NCBI RefSeq assembly: GCF_017308975.1
Contig: NZ_JADWPD010000032.1
Coordinates: 62,001-126,000 of the forward strand
Direction: 5' to 3'
From: Amycolatopsis sp. MtRt-6
GTDB lineage: Bacteria > Actinomycetota > Actinomycetes > Mycobacteriales > Pseudonocardiaceae
Length of the DNA stretch: 64,000 nt
Part shown: piece after piece, positions 25,964-34,361 of the stretch
Layout of the letters: the number at the start of each line of letters is the position of its first letter
Numbering within the stretch: position 1 is the first letter of the stretch
Translations under genes and position numbers: made by a program
Notes under the pieces: generated by a model
What the model was told of the DNA's origin: nothing
Database searches by the model: none
The model's input: the letters and a program-made list of their open reading frames with translations, nothing else

Positions 25964-26734
25964 ATGACCGCTCCAGGCGCGGGCACGGTCCGCGTGACGT
26001 TCGCCGGCTCGGGGGACGCCTTCGGCAGCGGCGGCCGGTTGCAGGCCTGCATCCACGTCCAAGCGGCCGGCTCACCACCAGTGCTGCTGGACTGCGGCGC
26101 GACCAGCCTCGTCGCCCTGAAACGGCAGGGGCTGGATCCGGGTGACGTCGCGGCCGTGTTCGTCTCCCACCGCCACGTCGACCACTTCGGCGGCGTGCCA
26201 CACCTCATCCTCGACGGCCAGTTCACCCGCCGCACAGCTCCTCTGACCGTCGTGGGCCCACCGGGAACCACCGGCTGGCTGACCGAAGCCATGGAGATCA
26301 TGTTCCCCGGCTCCTCGACCGCACGCCGCCGGTTCCCCGTCGAAGTCGTCGAACTCCGCCCCGGCGGGCATCCGGCGGTGGTGGGTGTCGTGTCCGCACG
26401 CGGCTGGGAAGTGAACCACGGTATGGCAGGCGGCCCGTTCCTCGGCCTGCGCCTCGAACTCGCCGGTGTCGTGATCGGCTACACCGGCGACACGGCCTGG
26501 ACGGACAGCCTGGCCGACGTCGCGGCTGGGACCGATCTGTTCATCGCCGAGTCCTACTTCTGGGACAAGGCGGTCCCCTTCCACCTGCGGCACGCCGACC
26601 TGGTCGCCCACCGTCACGAGCTGACCGGAAAACGCGTAGTCCTCACCCACATGTCCACCGACATGCTCGCCCACGCCGACGAGGCAGCTTTCGAACTCGC
26701 CCACGACGGCCTCCGCGTCGACCTGAAGGCTTGA
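25964..26734 (+). CDS. MBL-fold metallo-hydrolase (RNase Z / arylsulfatase-like)
   Basis: Metallo-beta-lactamase fold hydrolase of 256 residues. The metal site motif SHRHVDHFGG (HxHxDH) is near residue 66; further ligands are probably the His in WEVNHGMAGG, the Asp in YTGDTAW and the His in VVLTHMSTDM. The N-terminal VTFAGSGDAFGSGGRLQ is typical of the RNase Z-like branch. ATG 25964 has GAGGAG 6 bp upstream, better than the alternative at 25943. It ends the region of intact genes before a run of remnants. Substrate unknown. Confidence 0.85.
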   Translation: MTAPGAGTVRVTFAGSGDAFGSGGRLQACIHVQAAGSPPVLLDCGATSLVALKRQGLDPGDVAAVFVSHRHVDHFGGVPHLILDGQFTRRTAPLTVVGPPGTTGWLTEAMEIMFPGSSTARRRFPVEVVELRPGGHPAVVGVVSARGWEVNHGMAGGPFLGLRLELAGVVIGYTGDTAWTDSLADVAAGTDLFIAESYFWDKAVPFHLRHADLVAHRHELTGKRVVLTHMSTDMLAHADEAAFELAHDGLRVDLKA

Positions 26735-26879
26735 CCCCCGGCGAGGGAACTGCCGGCAGGCTGTGGCTCACCGCTGGTAGCAGTGAGCAGATTCAACGTG
26801 GTGGTGTTGGCGCCGCCACGTTCTCGCGCCCGGCCTTGGTCCCGGTCCGACCTGGCTACGCATTCCTCACGCGGAGACG

Positions 26880-27239
26880 GCGGTGGCCACCGCGGCGATG
26901 GCCGCGCACACCGCGCGGGAGCCGGTGGTCATGGCCGACGCCAGGCCGGCGATCCCGATCGTCGCCGGGAACGAGGGCCTCGGCACCATGGTGCCCGTCC
27001 CGATGCCACCGAGCAGATCGACCGGGAACACTGCGGATGGTCGCCCAAGCGGTGGCGGTGGCCTTGGTGGTCCAGCGTGGCGCCCGGGCACCGGCGGGCG
27101 GCCGGACCGGGACGAACTCCTGGACGACGTACTCGCCCGGCTGCCCATCCCGCCGGCGCAGCTGGATCGCCGGGCACGCCGGCTCGGGATGAACCCGCGG
27201 GAGCCCTACCTCGTGGTGGTCGCGCGCCCGGAGGAGAAG
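26880..27239 (+). pseudogene. Remnant of a GAF-PucR/CdaR-type transcriptional regulator
   Basis: Fragments of a GAF domain (MAAHTAREPVVMADAR, then VAGNEGLGTMVPVPM, about 26898-27010) are followed in another frame by LRMVAQAVAVALVVQR (27031-27078) and then, back in the first frame, by RDELLDDVLARLPIP and RLGMNPREPYLVVVARP (27102-27233), which is the PucR/CdaR linker region. No start codon, at least two frame changes and no C-terminal HTH. A broken regulator; its partner operon is not obvious. Confidence 0.55.
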
Positions 27240-27311
27240 TCCGTCGGCCGCTTGCTGATCTGGGCTTCCTCGTTCTTCCACCGCGCCGACGGGCTGAGAA
27301 GCATGCGCGAC

Positions 27312-27611
27312 GGAACGGCCGTCGTGCAGGACCGCGACCTGGTCGTGCCAGCCGGTGCGCAGCAGCCGGACGCCGACGTCCGGCCGGTGCCCGGCCGGCG
27401 CCCGCACGGCCGGGGTGACCACGATGCCCGGCATGAACCCGACGGTGAGCACCGGCTTCGCCTCGGCCGCGGTGAGGGCGGTGGTGCGGCGGTCGCGGAC
27501 GAACAGGGGCGTCTTGAGCTCGTCTTCGAGGCCCCGGATCTGGCGCGACAGCGCGGGCTGGGCGATGTGCGGCCGCGCGGCGGCCCGCCCGAAGTGCAGC
27601 TCTTCGCAGGT
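27312..27611 (-). pseudogene. Remnant of a LysR-family regulator
   Basis: On the minus strand the HTH segment EELHFGRAAARPHIAQPALS then IRGLEDELKTPLFVRD is clearly LysR-type. It joins almost directly to PVLTVGFMPGIVVTPAVRA and HRPDVGVRLLRTGWHDQV, the start of the effector domain, so the linker is deleted. The first HTH residues, a start codon and most of the effector domain are missing. It lies divergent from the SDR remnant at 27715, as LysR genes usually do with their targets. Confidence 0.7.
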
Positions 27612-27714
27612 CTGTGATGCCGAAGCGGCGTCACAGCGCGAAACGGGTCTTGGACGCACCGCGGATGCCGGGATCAAGCTGGCGGAAGAAGGAATTCCGG
27701 GTGAAAGGACAGGG

Positions 27715-27930
27715 ATGAAGATTTTCCTCACGGGCGGTTCGGGCTACATCGGCCGCGCGGCGCTCGGCGGGAAGACCGTCTCCCTCACCCTCGAGCAGGC
27801 CCGCGAGCGGATGGGCCCGATCGCCGACGCCTTCGCCCTCGACCAGCAGCTCACCTCCGCCAAGGCACAGCGCGAGCTGGGCTGGACGCCCCGGCACACC
27901 GACCCGCTGACCGAGCTCGCCGCAGAATGA
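27715..27930 (+). pseudogene. NAD(P)-dependent epimerase/SDR remnant with large internal deletion
   Basis: A 71-codon open frame begins MKIFLTGGSGYIGRA, the Rossmann start of an extended SDR, then jumps to a C-terminal end with LTLEQARERMGPIADAFAL and KAQRELGWTPRHTDPLTEL. Full-length family members have about 280-300 residues, so about 200 central residues, including the YxxxK catalytic motif, are gone in frame. It is most simply a deletion relic. Confidence 0.7.
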
Positions 27931-28226
27931 ACCGGGAACCGGGAATGGACCGCGGGGCGGTGCTGTGGTCCGAAGAGGAGCGCGGTGAAGCGAAGGGTGT
28001 GCGCGGGTGCCAGTGACGCGGACGGCGACGTTGCCGCGCTGGCGGTCGGCGTCGACGATGCGGTGGGCCTGTGTGCGCATCCGATGACCTGACCTGCCGA
28101 TAGAGGCCGTGGAAGGCCCTACCGGCAGGTCAGTGGTATTGGTGTCCCATCGCCAGGAGTCCCACGCCGCGGCACCGAGGCAGCCGGCTCCGAACAGGAC
28201 GGGGACTGAGCGTGGGTTCACGCTTG
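27931..28226. other. Intergenic stretch with one strong hairpin
   Basis: No convincing coding frame on either strand. The only structure seen is the inverted repeat at 28089-28133, listed separately. Confidence 0.5.
28089..28133. repeat. Long imperfect inverted repeat (hairpin)
   Basis: CTGACCTGCCG and CGGCAGGTCAG are perfect 11-bp arms, and the inner part continues TAGaGGCC-gtggaa-GGCCcTA, giving a nearly continuous 18-bp stem with a 6-nt loop. No T-tract follows on either side. It lies downstream of the minus-strand gene ending at 28227, so a terminator is the simplest use; an insertion remnant is also possible. Confidence 0.6.
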
Positions 28227-28709
28227 CTACTGGGCGCGAACGGTCTCACGGTCCGGGCTGGTCGCCATGGCCGCCGCCGGTGCGGTGCGGGGCCAGGTCC
28301 AGGCATACCGCAGGATGAGGACGAGAACGATCAACTCCAGTGCGACGCCGAGGCCGTAGAAGTACCTCCAGGACTCCCCCACCGCGGCGAACGCCGCGAA
28401 GGGGACCTGTATCGAGGCCACGATGAGGTTCGTGGTGCGGTTCGCCCGGGCGGGCAGGGTCATCGACAGCACGACCATGAAGATCGGGATCGCCATGAGC
28501 GCGAGGAAGACGATGAACAACGCCTGGCTGATGTCGAACTCGAAGACGACGCCGGCCTCGATGTCTTTGATGACGCCGGGGTTGAAGAAGCCGAGAATGT
28601 CCACGTAGGCGTACAGGAGCACGAGGCTCGTCCACGCTGCGGCGAGCTTGGCTCTCACCGGGATCCGCTGCTCTTCCAGTGCGGTCGTGGTGGGTTGACG
28701 TGTTCTCAT
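28227..28709 (-). CDS. DUF6326-like four-helix membrane protein
   Basis: 160 residues with four hydrophobic helices: LAAAWTSLVLLYAYVDILGFF, ALFIVFLALMAIPIFMVVLS, NLIVASIQVPFAAFAAVG and YGLGVALELIVLVLILRYAW. The arrangement matches small DUF6326 proteins that often accompany NarL-type two-component systems. ATG at 28709 chosen because the longer frame lacks hydrophobic or conserved sequence. It is divergent from the sensor kinase across 162 bp, so it may be a target or partner of that system. Confidence 0.75.
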   Translation of the reverse strand: MRTRQPTTTALEEQRIPVRAKLAAAWTSLVLLYAYVDILGFFNPGVIKDIEAGVVFEFDISQALFIVFLALMAIPIFMVVLSMTLPARANRTTNLIVASIQVPFAAFAAVGESWRYFYGLGVALELIVLVLILRYAWTWPRTAPAAAMATSPDRETVRAQ

Positions 28710-28871
28710 CGTGGGCTCCGTTGTCGTAGTGAGGACCGGTGGGCCAACGATCGCCGAGCCCGGCGGCGGGCACATCGTCGTCGAGGCCGGACCCGCCCCG
28801 GCCATGGGGAGGAGCGGCGTCTCGTTCTTTCGGTCGGTCCCCAACGCCTCGGCGGTCCCTAGGCTGGGTGC

Positions 28872-30014
28872 GTGACCACCAACGCCCTGCGCTCGCTGTG
28901 GGCCGAGCCCCGCGCCACGGACCCTCCCGGACGGGTGTCGCGCGACTGGGTGCTGGTCGGGGCGTTGATGGTGACGGCGCTGCTCGAGGGAGTCCTCCGG
29001 GACGACGTCGCCTGGCGGCCGTTCGCGACGATCGTGGCGGTCGGACTCGCGCCGGTGCTGCTGTGGCGGCGTACCCACCCGCTGGCCTGTGTCGTGGTGG
29101 GCTTCGGCACCGCGATGGCGTTGGGACTGGCGAGTCTGCTGAGCGGGGCCCCGAGCGTGGGCCTCGACACGATGATCTACCTCCTGGCGCTCGTCTACGC
29201 GCTGGTCCGCTGGGGTTCAGGGCGCGAGATCGTGATCGGGCTGGCGGTGGTGGCGGTCGCCGCGGGAATCGGTATGGTCCCCGACCACATCGGGCCGACC
29301 GAGATCTTCGGCGGGTTCGCCATCCTCACGGCGGCGGCGGCGGGCGGAGCAGCGTTCCGCTACCGCGCCGAGAGCCGGCGCCGGGAGCTGGACCAGATCC
29401 GCGGCCAGGAGCGGGTCGGTCTCGCGCGCGAGTTGCACGACATCGTCGCCCACCACGTCTCGGCGATCGCTGTGCAGGCGCAGGCGGGCCGGGCGATGGC
29501 CGGGCAGCGACCTGAGGCGGCACTCGAGGTGCTGGCGGCGATCGAAGGGGAAGCGTCGCGGACGCTCGCGGAGATGCGGGCGACGGTCCGCGTGCTGCGC
29601 GACGGAGCGCCCGCGGGGTACGCCCCCCAGCCCGGCGTTGCCGACCTGGTGTCCCTCGCCAGACGCGCCCCGGTCCCGGTCGTCGACGTGGAGTTGCCGG
29701 ATGACCTGGACGAACTTCCGCTCCAGGTCGACGCGGCGGTCTACCGGCTGGCGCAGGAGGCGCTGACCAACGCCCTGCGGCACGCCAGCAACGCCTCGCG
29801 TGTGGAGATCCGGGTCGTTGAGGGCGCGGGAAGGCTGCAACTACGCGTGACCGACGACGGACAGATCGACCCGGCACGCTCGGTGAACCACGGCTTCGGG
29901 CTGCTGGGGATGACCGAGCGTGTGCAGTTGCTCGGCGGCACGCTGCGTGCCGGGCCGGCGCCCGGGGGCGGGTGGGCGGTCGACGCCGAACTGCCGACCA
30001 AGGTACGCCGATGA
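28872..30014 (+). CDS. NarL-type sensor histidine kinase
   Basis: 380 residues. Four to five membrane helices occupy residues 25-160; the HisKA_3 domain has ARELHDIVAHHVSAIAVQ with phosphoacceptor His189, and the ATPase domain has QEALTNALRHA (N box) and FGLLGMTERV (G2-like). GTG at 28872. The stop overlaps the response regulator ATG. No recognisable sensor domain outside the membrane segments, so the signal is unknown. Confidence 0.93.
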   Translation: MTTNALRSLWAEPRATDPPGRVSRDWVLVGALMVTALLEGVLRDDVAWRPFATIVAVGLAPVLLWRRTHPLACVVVGFGTAMALGLASLLSGAPSVGLDTMIYLLALVYALVRWGSGREIVIGLAVVAVAAGIGMVPDHIGPTEIFGGFAILTAAAAGGAAFRYRAESRRRELDQIRGQERVGLARELHDIVAHHVSAIAVQAQAGRAMAGQRPEAALEVLAAIEGEASRTLAEMRATVRVLRDGAPAGYAPQPGVADLVSLARRAPVPVVDVELPDDLDELPLQVDAAVYRLAQEALTNALRHASNASRVEIRVVEGAGRLQLRVTDDGQIDPARSVNHGFGLLGMTERVQLLGGTLRAGPAPGGGWAVDAELPTKVRR

Positions 30015-30667
30015 CGGTGCGCGTCCTGGTGGCCGACGACCAAGATCTGGTGCGCACCGGCCTGTCGATGATCCTTGACGCGCAGCCCGGCATCGAGGTC
30101 GTCGGCCAGGCCGCAGACGGCCACACCGCCGTCGAGCTGGCGCATCGGCTCCGCCCCGACGTGTGCCTGGTCGACATCCAGATGCCCGGGCTCGACGGCA
30201 TCGAGGTGACCAAGCTCCTCGCCGGGCGGGGCGTCCCGGACCCGATCGCGGTCGTGGTGATCACGACGTTCGACCTCGACGAGTACGTCCACGGTGCGCT
30301 CCGGGCCGGCGCCCGAGGCTTTCTGCTCAAGGACGCCGGGACGAAGCTGCTCGTCCAGGCCGTCCATGCCGCCGCCGTCGGCGATGCCCTCATCGCGCCG
30401 AACATCACCCGGCGACTGCTGGCCACCCTCGCCGCCAGGGAACCGTCGAGCCGACGGACCCAACCGATCGAGCCGCTCACCGAACGCGAGGAGGAGGTGC
30501 TGACGCTGGTCGCCCGCGGCAGCACGAACGCCGAGATCGCCGCCGAGCTCTTCATCGGCTTGACGACCGCCAAGACCCACGTCGCCAGCCTGCTGACCAA
30601 AATCGGCGCCCGAAACAGGGTCGAGATCGCGATGTGGGCGTACGACACCGGCCGCGTGGGGCACTGA
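30011..30667 (+). CDS. NarL/FixJ-family response regulator
   Basis: 218 residues. Receiver domain with acidic pair near Asp9-Asp10, phosphoacceptor Asp55 in LVDIQMPG and Lys in FLLKDAG; C-terminal LuxR HTH begins PLTEREEEVLTLVARG and contains NAEIAAELFIGLTTAKTHV. ATG 30011 overlaps the kinase stop (ATGA). Probably controls the divergent membrane protein gene at 28227-28709, by analogy with similar loci. Confidence 0.94.
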   Translation: MTVRVLVADDQDLVRTGLSMILDAQPGIEVVGQAADGHTAVELAHRLRPDVCLVDIQMPGLDGIEVTKLLAGRGVPDPIAVVVITTFDLDEYVHGALRAGARGFLLKDAGTKLLVQAVHAAAVGDALIAPNITRRLLATLAAREPSSRRTQPIEPLTEREEEVLTLVARGSTNAEIAAELFIGLTTAKTHVASLLTKIGARNRVEIAMWAYDTGRVGH

Positions 30668-30695
30668 ACCCAACCTGACGTGGTGGCGCTGCCGA

Positions 30696-30935
30696 CGTAC
30701 CGACGACCCTGACCAAGGGGGTGCGGAGGGTGACGCCGGCGGTGGTGCCGATGAGGTAGGCGGCAACGGCCAACACAACGGGTACCACCAGCGCCGCTCC
30801 CCGAGGACGCACAACCGAATGAACAGCCAGGAGGTGGCAGCCAGGCCTAACCGGCCAGCCGAGCGCAACTACTGCCAGCAGCGCAGGCGGCCGGAGCCCG
30901 GTGACGGCGAGTACCGCGGAGAGGTCGATCCTCGT
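30696..30935 (-). pseudogene. Possible membrane-protein remnant
   Basis: The minus strand encodes two hydrophobic stretches (LSAVLAVTGLRPPALLAVVAL and RGAALVVPVVLAVAAYLIGTT) with good codon bias. There is no convincing start, and the open frame runs on into the response regulator antisense. It may be the broken end of a small membrane protein. Family not recognised. Confidence 0.3.
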
Positions 30936-31071
30936 GACCGGCGCGGGGCTGGTCGACCGCTGCGACCCCGGCGGCAGCTTTGACTCTCGCGTGCAGCGGG
31001 ACCCACCCGGCATCGGTCACGGAGCCGGGTCGCGCTCGACGCCCCCGACGCCTGCTTCACGCAGGGTGATG

Positions 31072-31380
31072 GCCGCCGGCCGGGAGCTGATCCACCACTG
31101 GGAACAGGCCGCGCGAGTGCCACGCCCTGAAGTGCTGGACGGATTCCTTCGTGCCTTGGGGGTGCCCGGGGAGGCGATTCCTGCCGGGGTCGAGGCGCGC
31201 TCCGGGTTGTTCCGGTCATTGCCGGCGGGGCGGCGGATGCTGCTGGTGCTCGACAACGCGAACAGCGCGGGCCAGGTCCGTCCGCTGCTTCCCGGCTCGC
31301 CGGGCTCAGTGGTGGTGGTGACCAGCCGGGACAGCCTGAACGGCCTGGTTGTCGCCGACGGGGCCTGCCGGCTGACCCTG
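31072..31380 (+). pseudogene. Remnant of an HTH/NB-ARC (AfsR-like) regulator
   Basis: In one frame an XRE-like HTH end (IHHWEQAARVPRPEVLDGFL then RALGVPGE) is joined to the middle of an NB-ARC ATPase: SLPAGRRMLLVLDNANSAGQV, RPLLPGSPGSVVVVTSRD, LNGLVVADGACRLTL. In intact actinobacterial relatives a P-loop and about 150 residues separate these parts, and hundreds more follow. Start, P-loop and C-terminus are missing. The frame reads on into antisense of the lipoprotein gene. Confidence 0.6.
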
Positions 31381-31414
31381 GCGAGGAGGCCGAACAAGCG
31401 CCGCTTTTTACGCC

Positions 31415-32521
31415 TCACGGGCGGCCGTCGAACACCGGGCGCAGCCGACGCTCCAATTCGGACTCGTCGACGCCGAGCGCGAGGCCGGGTCCGCGGACGT
31501 TCAACTGGAACGGGCAAGCACCGTCGCCGCCCCGGGTTCCGGGGAGAGTGAACTCCGCGACCTTCGCACCGGTGCGCGCCTCCCGGACCGTGACCCGGTA
31601 GACGCTGTCGTGGAGGTCGAAGGTGATCGGGACACCGCTGCCCGATCCCGCGAGCTCCGAGGTGTAGGGGCAGGTCACGTCACGGCCGGTGTCACCGGTG
31701 ATCTCGACGTGCACGCAGACGACGAGGTGCGCGGACTTCGCGGGGCGGCTCTCCGCCGTGAACGGGGCCGCCATGCTCTTGGGCAGGAGGATTTCGTCGT
31801 GCGCGAACTCCTCCTCCCGGTAGTTGGTGCGGCCGGTGTAGGCCACCAGGACCATGGGGTGCGGGCCGGGACCGGCGTACGCCGGCGCGCCGGCGTTGAG
31901 GACGTACAGCTTCGGCGACCGGCACACCTTGGGGTTCAGGTCGGTCGAGTCGTCGAGCGAGGCCGGCCCGGCAGGCGGCGGCAACGGGGCGAGCACGCCG
32001 GTTCCCGGCGGGCCGCCAGGCCGCTCCGGCGGCCAGGTGCACGGTCCGGTCAGGGTGATGGTGAACCGCGCGCTGTCGCGGGCCATCTGCACGCGAACCG
32101 CGGTGCCGTCCCCGCCGGCGCCGGTGACCGCGCGCGTGCCGTCGGGCTCCCGGCGGCGGTCTTCGTTCTCGAACGTGTCCGCGAAGCCGTTACCGCCCAG
32201 CCAGGACTGCAGGTCTTCGAGGAACTTCTCGGTATCAGCGCCCGCGCTCACCGTGGTCTCCGCCCGCGGCACCACACCCCAGTCCGGCCCGCCGGCGCAG
32301 CCGGTGACGCGGGCGTGCGCCGCGGGCGCCACCTGGGCGTCGGGTTCCAGCACCGCGGCCGTGAAACGGGACAGGTGTTCGGCGAGCCGGTGCTCGAACT
32401 CCACGGTCGTCACGACCGGTTCGGGCACCGGCGGTTCCGGCTCGGCCGGCGCGCAAGCGGCGAGCACCAGGCCCGCCGCCAGGGCCGGCAGGATCGGCAC
32501 CGCAGCTCGTCGCCTGGTCAC
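31415..32521 (-). CDS. Predicted lipoprotein of unknown function
   Basis: About 368 residues. The N-terminus has basic residues, a hydrophobic stretch and lipobox LVLAAC, so it is probably lipid-anchored outside the membrane. The body is beta-rich with Cys residues in RVTGCAGGPDWG, TLTGPCTWPP, KVCRSPKLY, VVCVHVEITG and VTCPYTSELAG that could form disulfides. No family recognised. GTG at 32521 preferred over the open frame to 32578, since it places the signal sequence at the start. Confidence 0.8.
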   Translation of the reverse strand: MTRRRAAVPILPALAAGLVLAACAPAEPEPPVPEPVVTTVEFEHRLAEHLSRFTAAVLEPDAQVAPAAHARVTGCAGGPDWGVVPRAETTVSAGADTEKFLEDLQSWLGGNGFADTFENEDRRREPDGTRAVTGAGGDGTAVRVQMARDSARFTITLTGPCTWPPERPGGPPGTGVLAPLPPPAGPASLDDSTDLNPKVCRSPKLYVLNAGAPAYAGPGPHPMVLVAYTGRTNYREEEFAHDEILLPKSMAAPFTAESRPAKSAHLVVCVHVEITGDTGRDVTCPYTSELAGSGSGVPITFDLHDSVYRVTVREARTGAKVAEFTLPGTRGGDGACPFQLNVRGPGLALGVDESELERRLRPVFDGRP

Positions 32522-32833
32522 ATCGCCCCCGTGATCACGGGACTCCACCGTGCTGGTTCCGGGAGCGACGTGGCACAACGGACACTTTTCCGTGACGGGG
32601 ATGGAATCTTTCCGTTATCCGCGCTCAGCTTCCGAACCGTTCGGGCAAGGCCGGGAACACGCAAAGATCGCAAATGACGCACGTCGCCGGCGGTCACCGC
32701 CTGCGAGCCCGGTCCACCATCGCCCACTGGCGCCCGATAAGTCCGGTTTACCTGTAGGCTGAGAGGCTGACTCGCCGCAGTTGGTGAGCGTGCCGTCACT
32801 TGCTGTCCCCATTCGATCTGCGAAGGACATCTG
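32522..32833. other. Divergent intergenic region
   Basis: 312 bp between a lipoprotein gene and a small acidic protein gene. I see no coding frame, repeat or conserved regulatory structure. It presumably contains promoters for both genes, but no -10/-35 pair stands out. Confidence 0.4.
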
Positions 32834-33082
32834 ATGAGCTTGTTCGACATGATCAAGGACAAAGCCGCGGAGTTGCTGGGCGGAGCGAGTGAGAAAGTCA
32901 GCGAGGTGGTCGGCGTCGATGTGCCGATCGGCGAGGCGGCCGGCCAGGTCGCCCAGTCCGCCACCGAGGTCGCGGAATCCGGGCAGGGTGTCGTCGATGC
33001 GGTGAGCGCGCAAGGGGCGGATGCCCTTGATGCCGCCGCCGGCGCTGCGGGTGACGCGATCGATCCCGACGCCCGAGGATGA
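32834..33082 (+). CDS. Small acidic helical protein (82 aa)
   Basis: Begins MSLFDMIKDKAAELLGGASE and continues with an Ala/Val/Asp/Glu-rich, nearly Trp- and Tyr-free sequence likely to form amphipathic helices, resembling small antitoxin-like or CsbD/MT0933-like actinobacterial proteins in composition. GAAGGA lies 7 bp before the ATG, supporting expression. No membrane segment. Function unknown. Confidence 0.75.
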   Translation: MSLFDMIKDKAAELLGGASEKVSEVVGVDVPIGEAAGQVAQSATEVAESGQGVVDAVSAQGADALDAAAGAAGDAIDPDARG

Positions 33083-33153
33083 ATGATCCGTACCTGATCC
33101 TGGCAGGCCTGCGGAGCCGGGCTGCCTGAGGCGGGGTTCCGCCCAGCACCGCA

Positions 33154-33172
33154 CCGGACGCGTGCCGTCCGG
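33154..33172. terminator. Hairpin between convergent genes
   Basis: CCGGACG-cgtgc-CGTCCGG forms a perfect 7-bp stem with a 5-nt loop in the roughly 100-bp gap between the small acidic protein and the minus-strand genes ending at 33187. No T-tract. A second smaller stem (GGCGGGG/CCGCCC) lies just before it. Confidence 0.5.
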
Positions 33173-33186
33173 ATTCGGTCGGGCGG

Positions 33187-33312
33187 TCAGGGGTTCGGTC
33201 CGCGTGGTGGCCGTGGCGGGATCATCGCCCCGCACGCGATCACCAGCGCGGTCACGACGAGCACCGTGGCACCCAGTTCGACGAGGGCGTTGAGAAGCAG
33301 GTCGGTGAGCAT
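33187..33312 (-). CDS. Possible 41-residue single-helix membrane protein downstream of terC
   Basis: An ATG 5 bp after the terC stop opens a 42-codon frame: MLTDLLLNALVELGATVLVV then a hydrophobic stretch and a Pro/Arg tail RPPRGPNP. The single helix and tight spacing suggest a small protein translated with TerC. There is no clear Shine-Dalgarno, so coupling to terC would be needed. Confidence 0.45.
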   Translation of the reverse strand: MLTDLLLNALVELGATVLVVTALVIACGAMIPPRPPRGPNP

Positions 33313-33317
33313 GGCCG

Positions 33318-34352
33318 TCAGTCCCGCGCCGCGGGGGTGCCGTCGCCGCGTCGCGCTGCGGCGTGCGGAGTGTCCTGCCGGCGGGGGCGGAGGCTGGTGA
33401 CGGTGACGGTGGCGAGGACGGCGACGATCACCGCGAGCGAAACCGGGGTGGGCACGGCGGGTACTCCTGGCCAGATTCCATGGGCCCAGTGCAGCACCAG
33501 CTTCACGCCGATGAACGCGAGGATGATCGCCAGGCCGTGGTTGAGGTGGCGCAGCTTCGTCAGCACCGAGTGCAGCACGAAGTACAGGGCGCGGAGGCCG
33601 AGCAGCGCGAACGCGTTGGTGGCGAACACCAGGTAGGGGTCCTCGGTGACGCCGTAGACCGCGGGCACCGAATCGACGGCGAACACGATGTCGGTGGCGA
33701 ACACGGCCACCACCACGATCGCCAGTGGGGTGAGCGCGCGCCGCCCGCGGTGGCGGACGATCAGGCGCGGCCCGTGGTAGTCGCCGGTGACCGGCATCAG
33801 CTTGCGCAGCAAGCGGACCGAGCGCATCCGAGAGGTGTCGGGACCGGAATCGGTGTCGGCCGCCGCGCCGTGCAGGATCTTCACGGCCGAGCCGAACAGG
33901 ATCATTCCGAACACCAGGAACGCCCACGTGCCCGCGGCCAGCAATGCCGCCCCGGCCGCGATGAGGACGCCCCGCAGGAGCAGTGCGCCGACGATCCCGT
34001 ACAGCAGCACGCGCTGCTGCACAGCCGCGGGAACGGCGAAGGCGGTGAGCAGCAGCATGAAGACGAACAGGTTGTCCACCGACAGGGATTTCTCCACGAC
34101 GAACCCGGTGATGAACTCCAACGCCGGGCCGCCACCGAAGCCGGCCCACAGCCAAAGCCCGAACAGCACCGGCAGGGTGAGGTAGCCGGCTGACCAGCCC
34201 ACCGCTTCGCGCATCGAGACCTCGTGCGGCCGGCGGGTGACCACGAAGTCGGCGACGAGCAAGCCGACGAGCACGGCGACGGACGTCAGCCACAACCCGG
34301 GCGAACCGACGGACCCGGCTTCGGAAGACGGCGCGACGGCTGACACGAGCAT
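33318..34352 (-). CDS. TerC-family membrane protein, probable manganese exporter
   Basis: 344 residues with about eight helices. TerC motifs are present: FVVEKSLSVDNLFVF near residue 85 and ATDIVFAVDSVPAVYGVT near residue 225, whose acidic residues are implicated in metal transport, plus NAFALLGLRALYFVL. ATG 34352 has GAGGAGG 5 bp upstream. Upstream lies a yybP-ykoY-like riboswitch (34362-34472), which is known to control TerC-type manganese exporters. Metal assignment follows from the riboswitch and family. Confidence 0.9.
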   Translation of the reverse strand: MLVSAVAPSSEAGSVGSPGLWLTSVAVLVGLLVADFVVTRRPHEVSMREAVGWSAGYLTLPVLFGLWLWAGFGGGPALEFITGFVVEKSLSVDNLFVFMLLLTAFAVPAAVQQRVLLYGIVGALLLRGVLIAAGAALLAAGTWAFLVFGMILFGSAVKILHGAAADTDSGPDTSRMRSVRLLRKLMPVTGDYHGPRLIVRHRGRRALTPLAIVVVAVFATDIVFAVDSVPAVYGVTEDPYLVFATNAFALLGLRALYFVLHSVLTKLRHLNHGLAIILAFIGVKLVLHWAHGIWPGVPAVPTPVSLAVIVAVLATVTVTSLRPRRQDTPHAAARRGDGTPAARD

Positions 34353-34361
34353 CAGGACCTC

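Noticed and set aside
26735..27930. Transposon or IS element as the cause of the gene remnants
   Set aside because: No transposase fragment, terminal inverted repeats or target duplications were seen.
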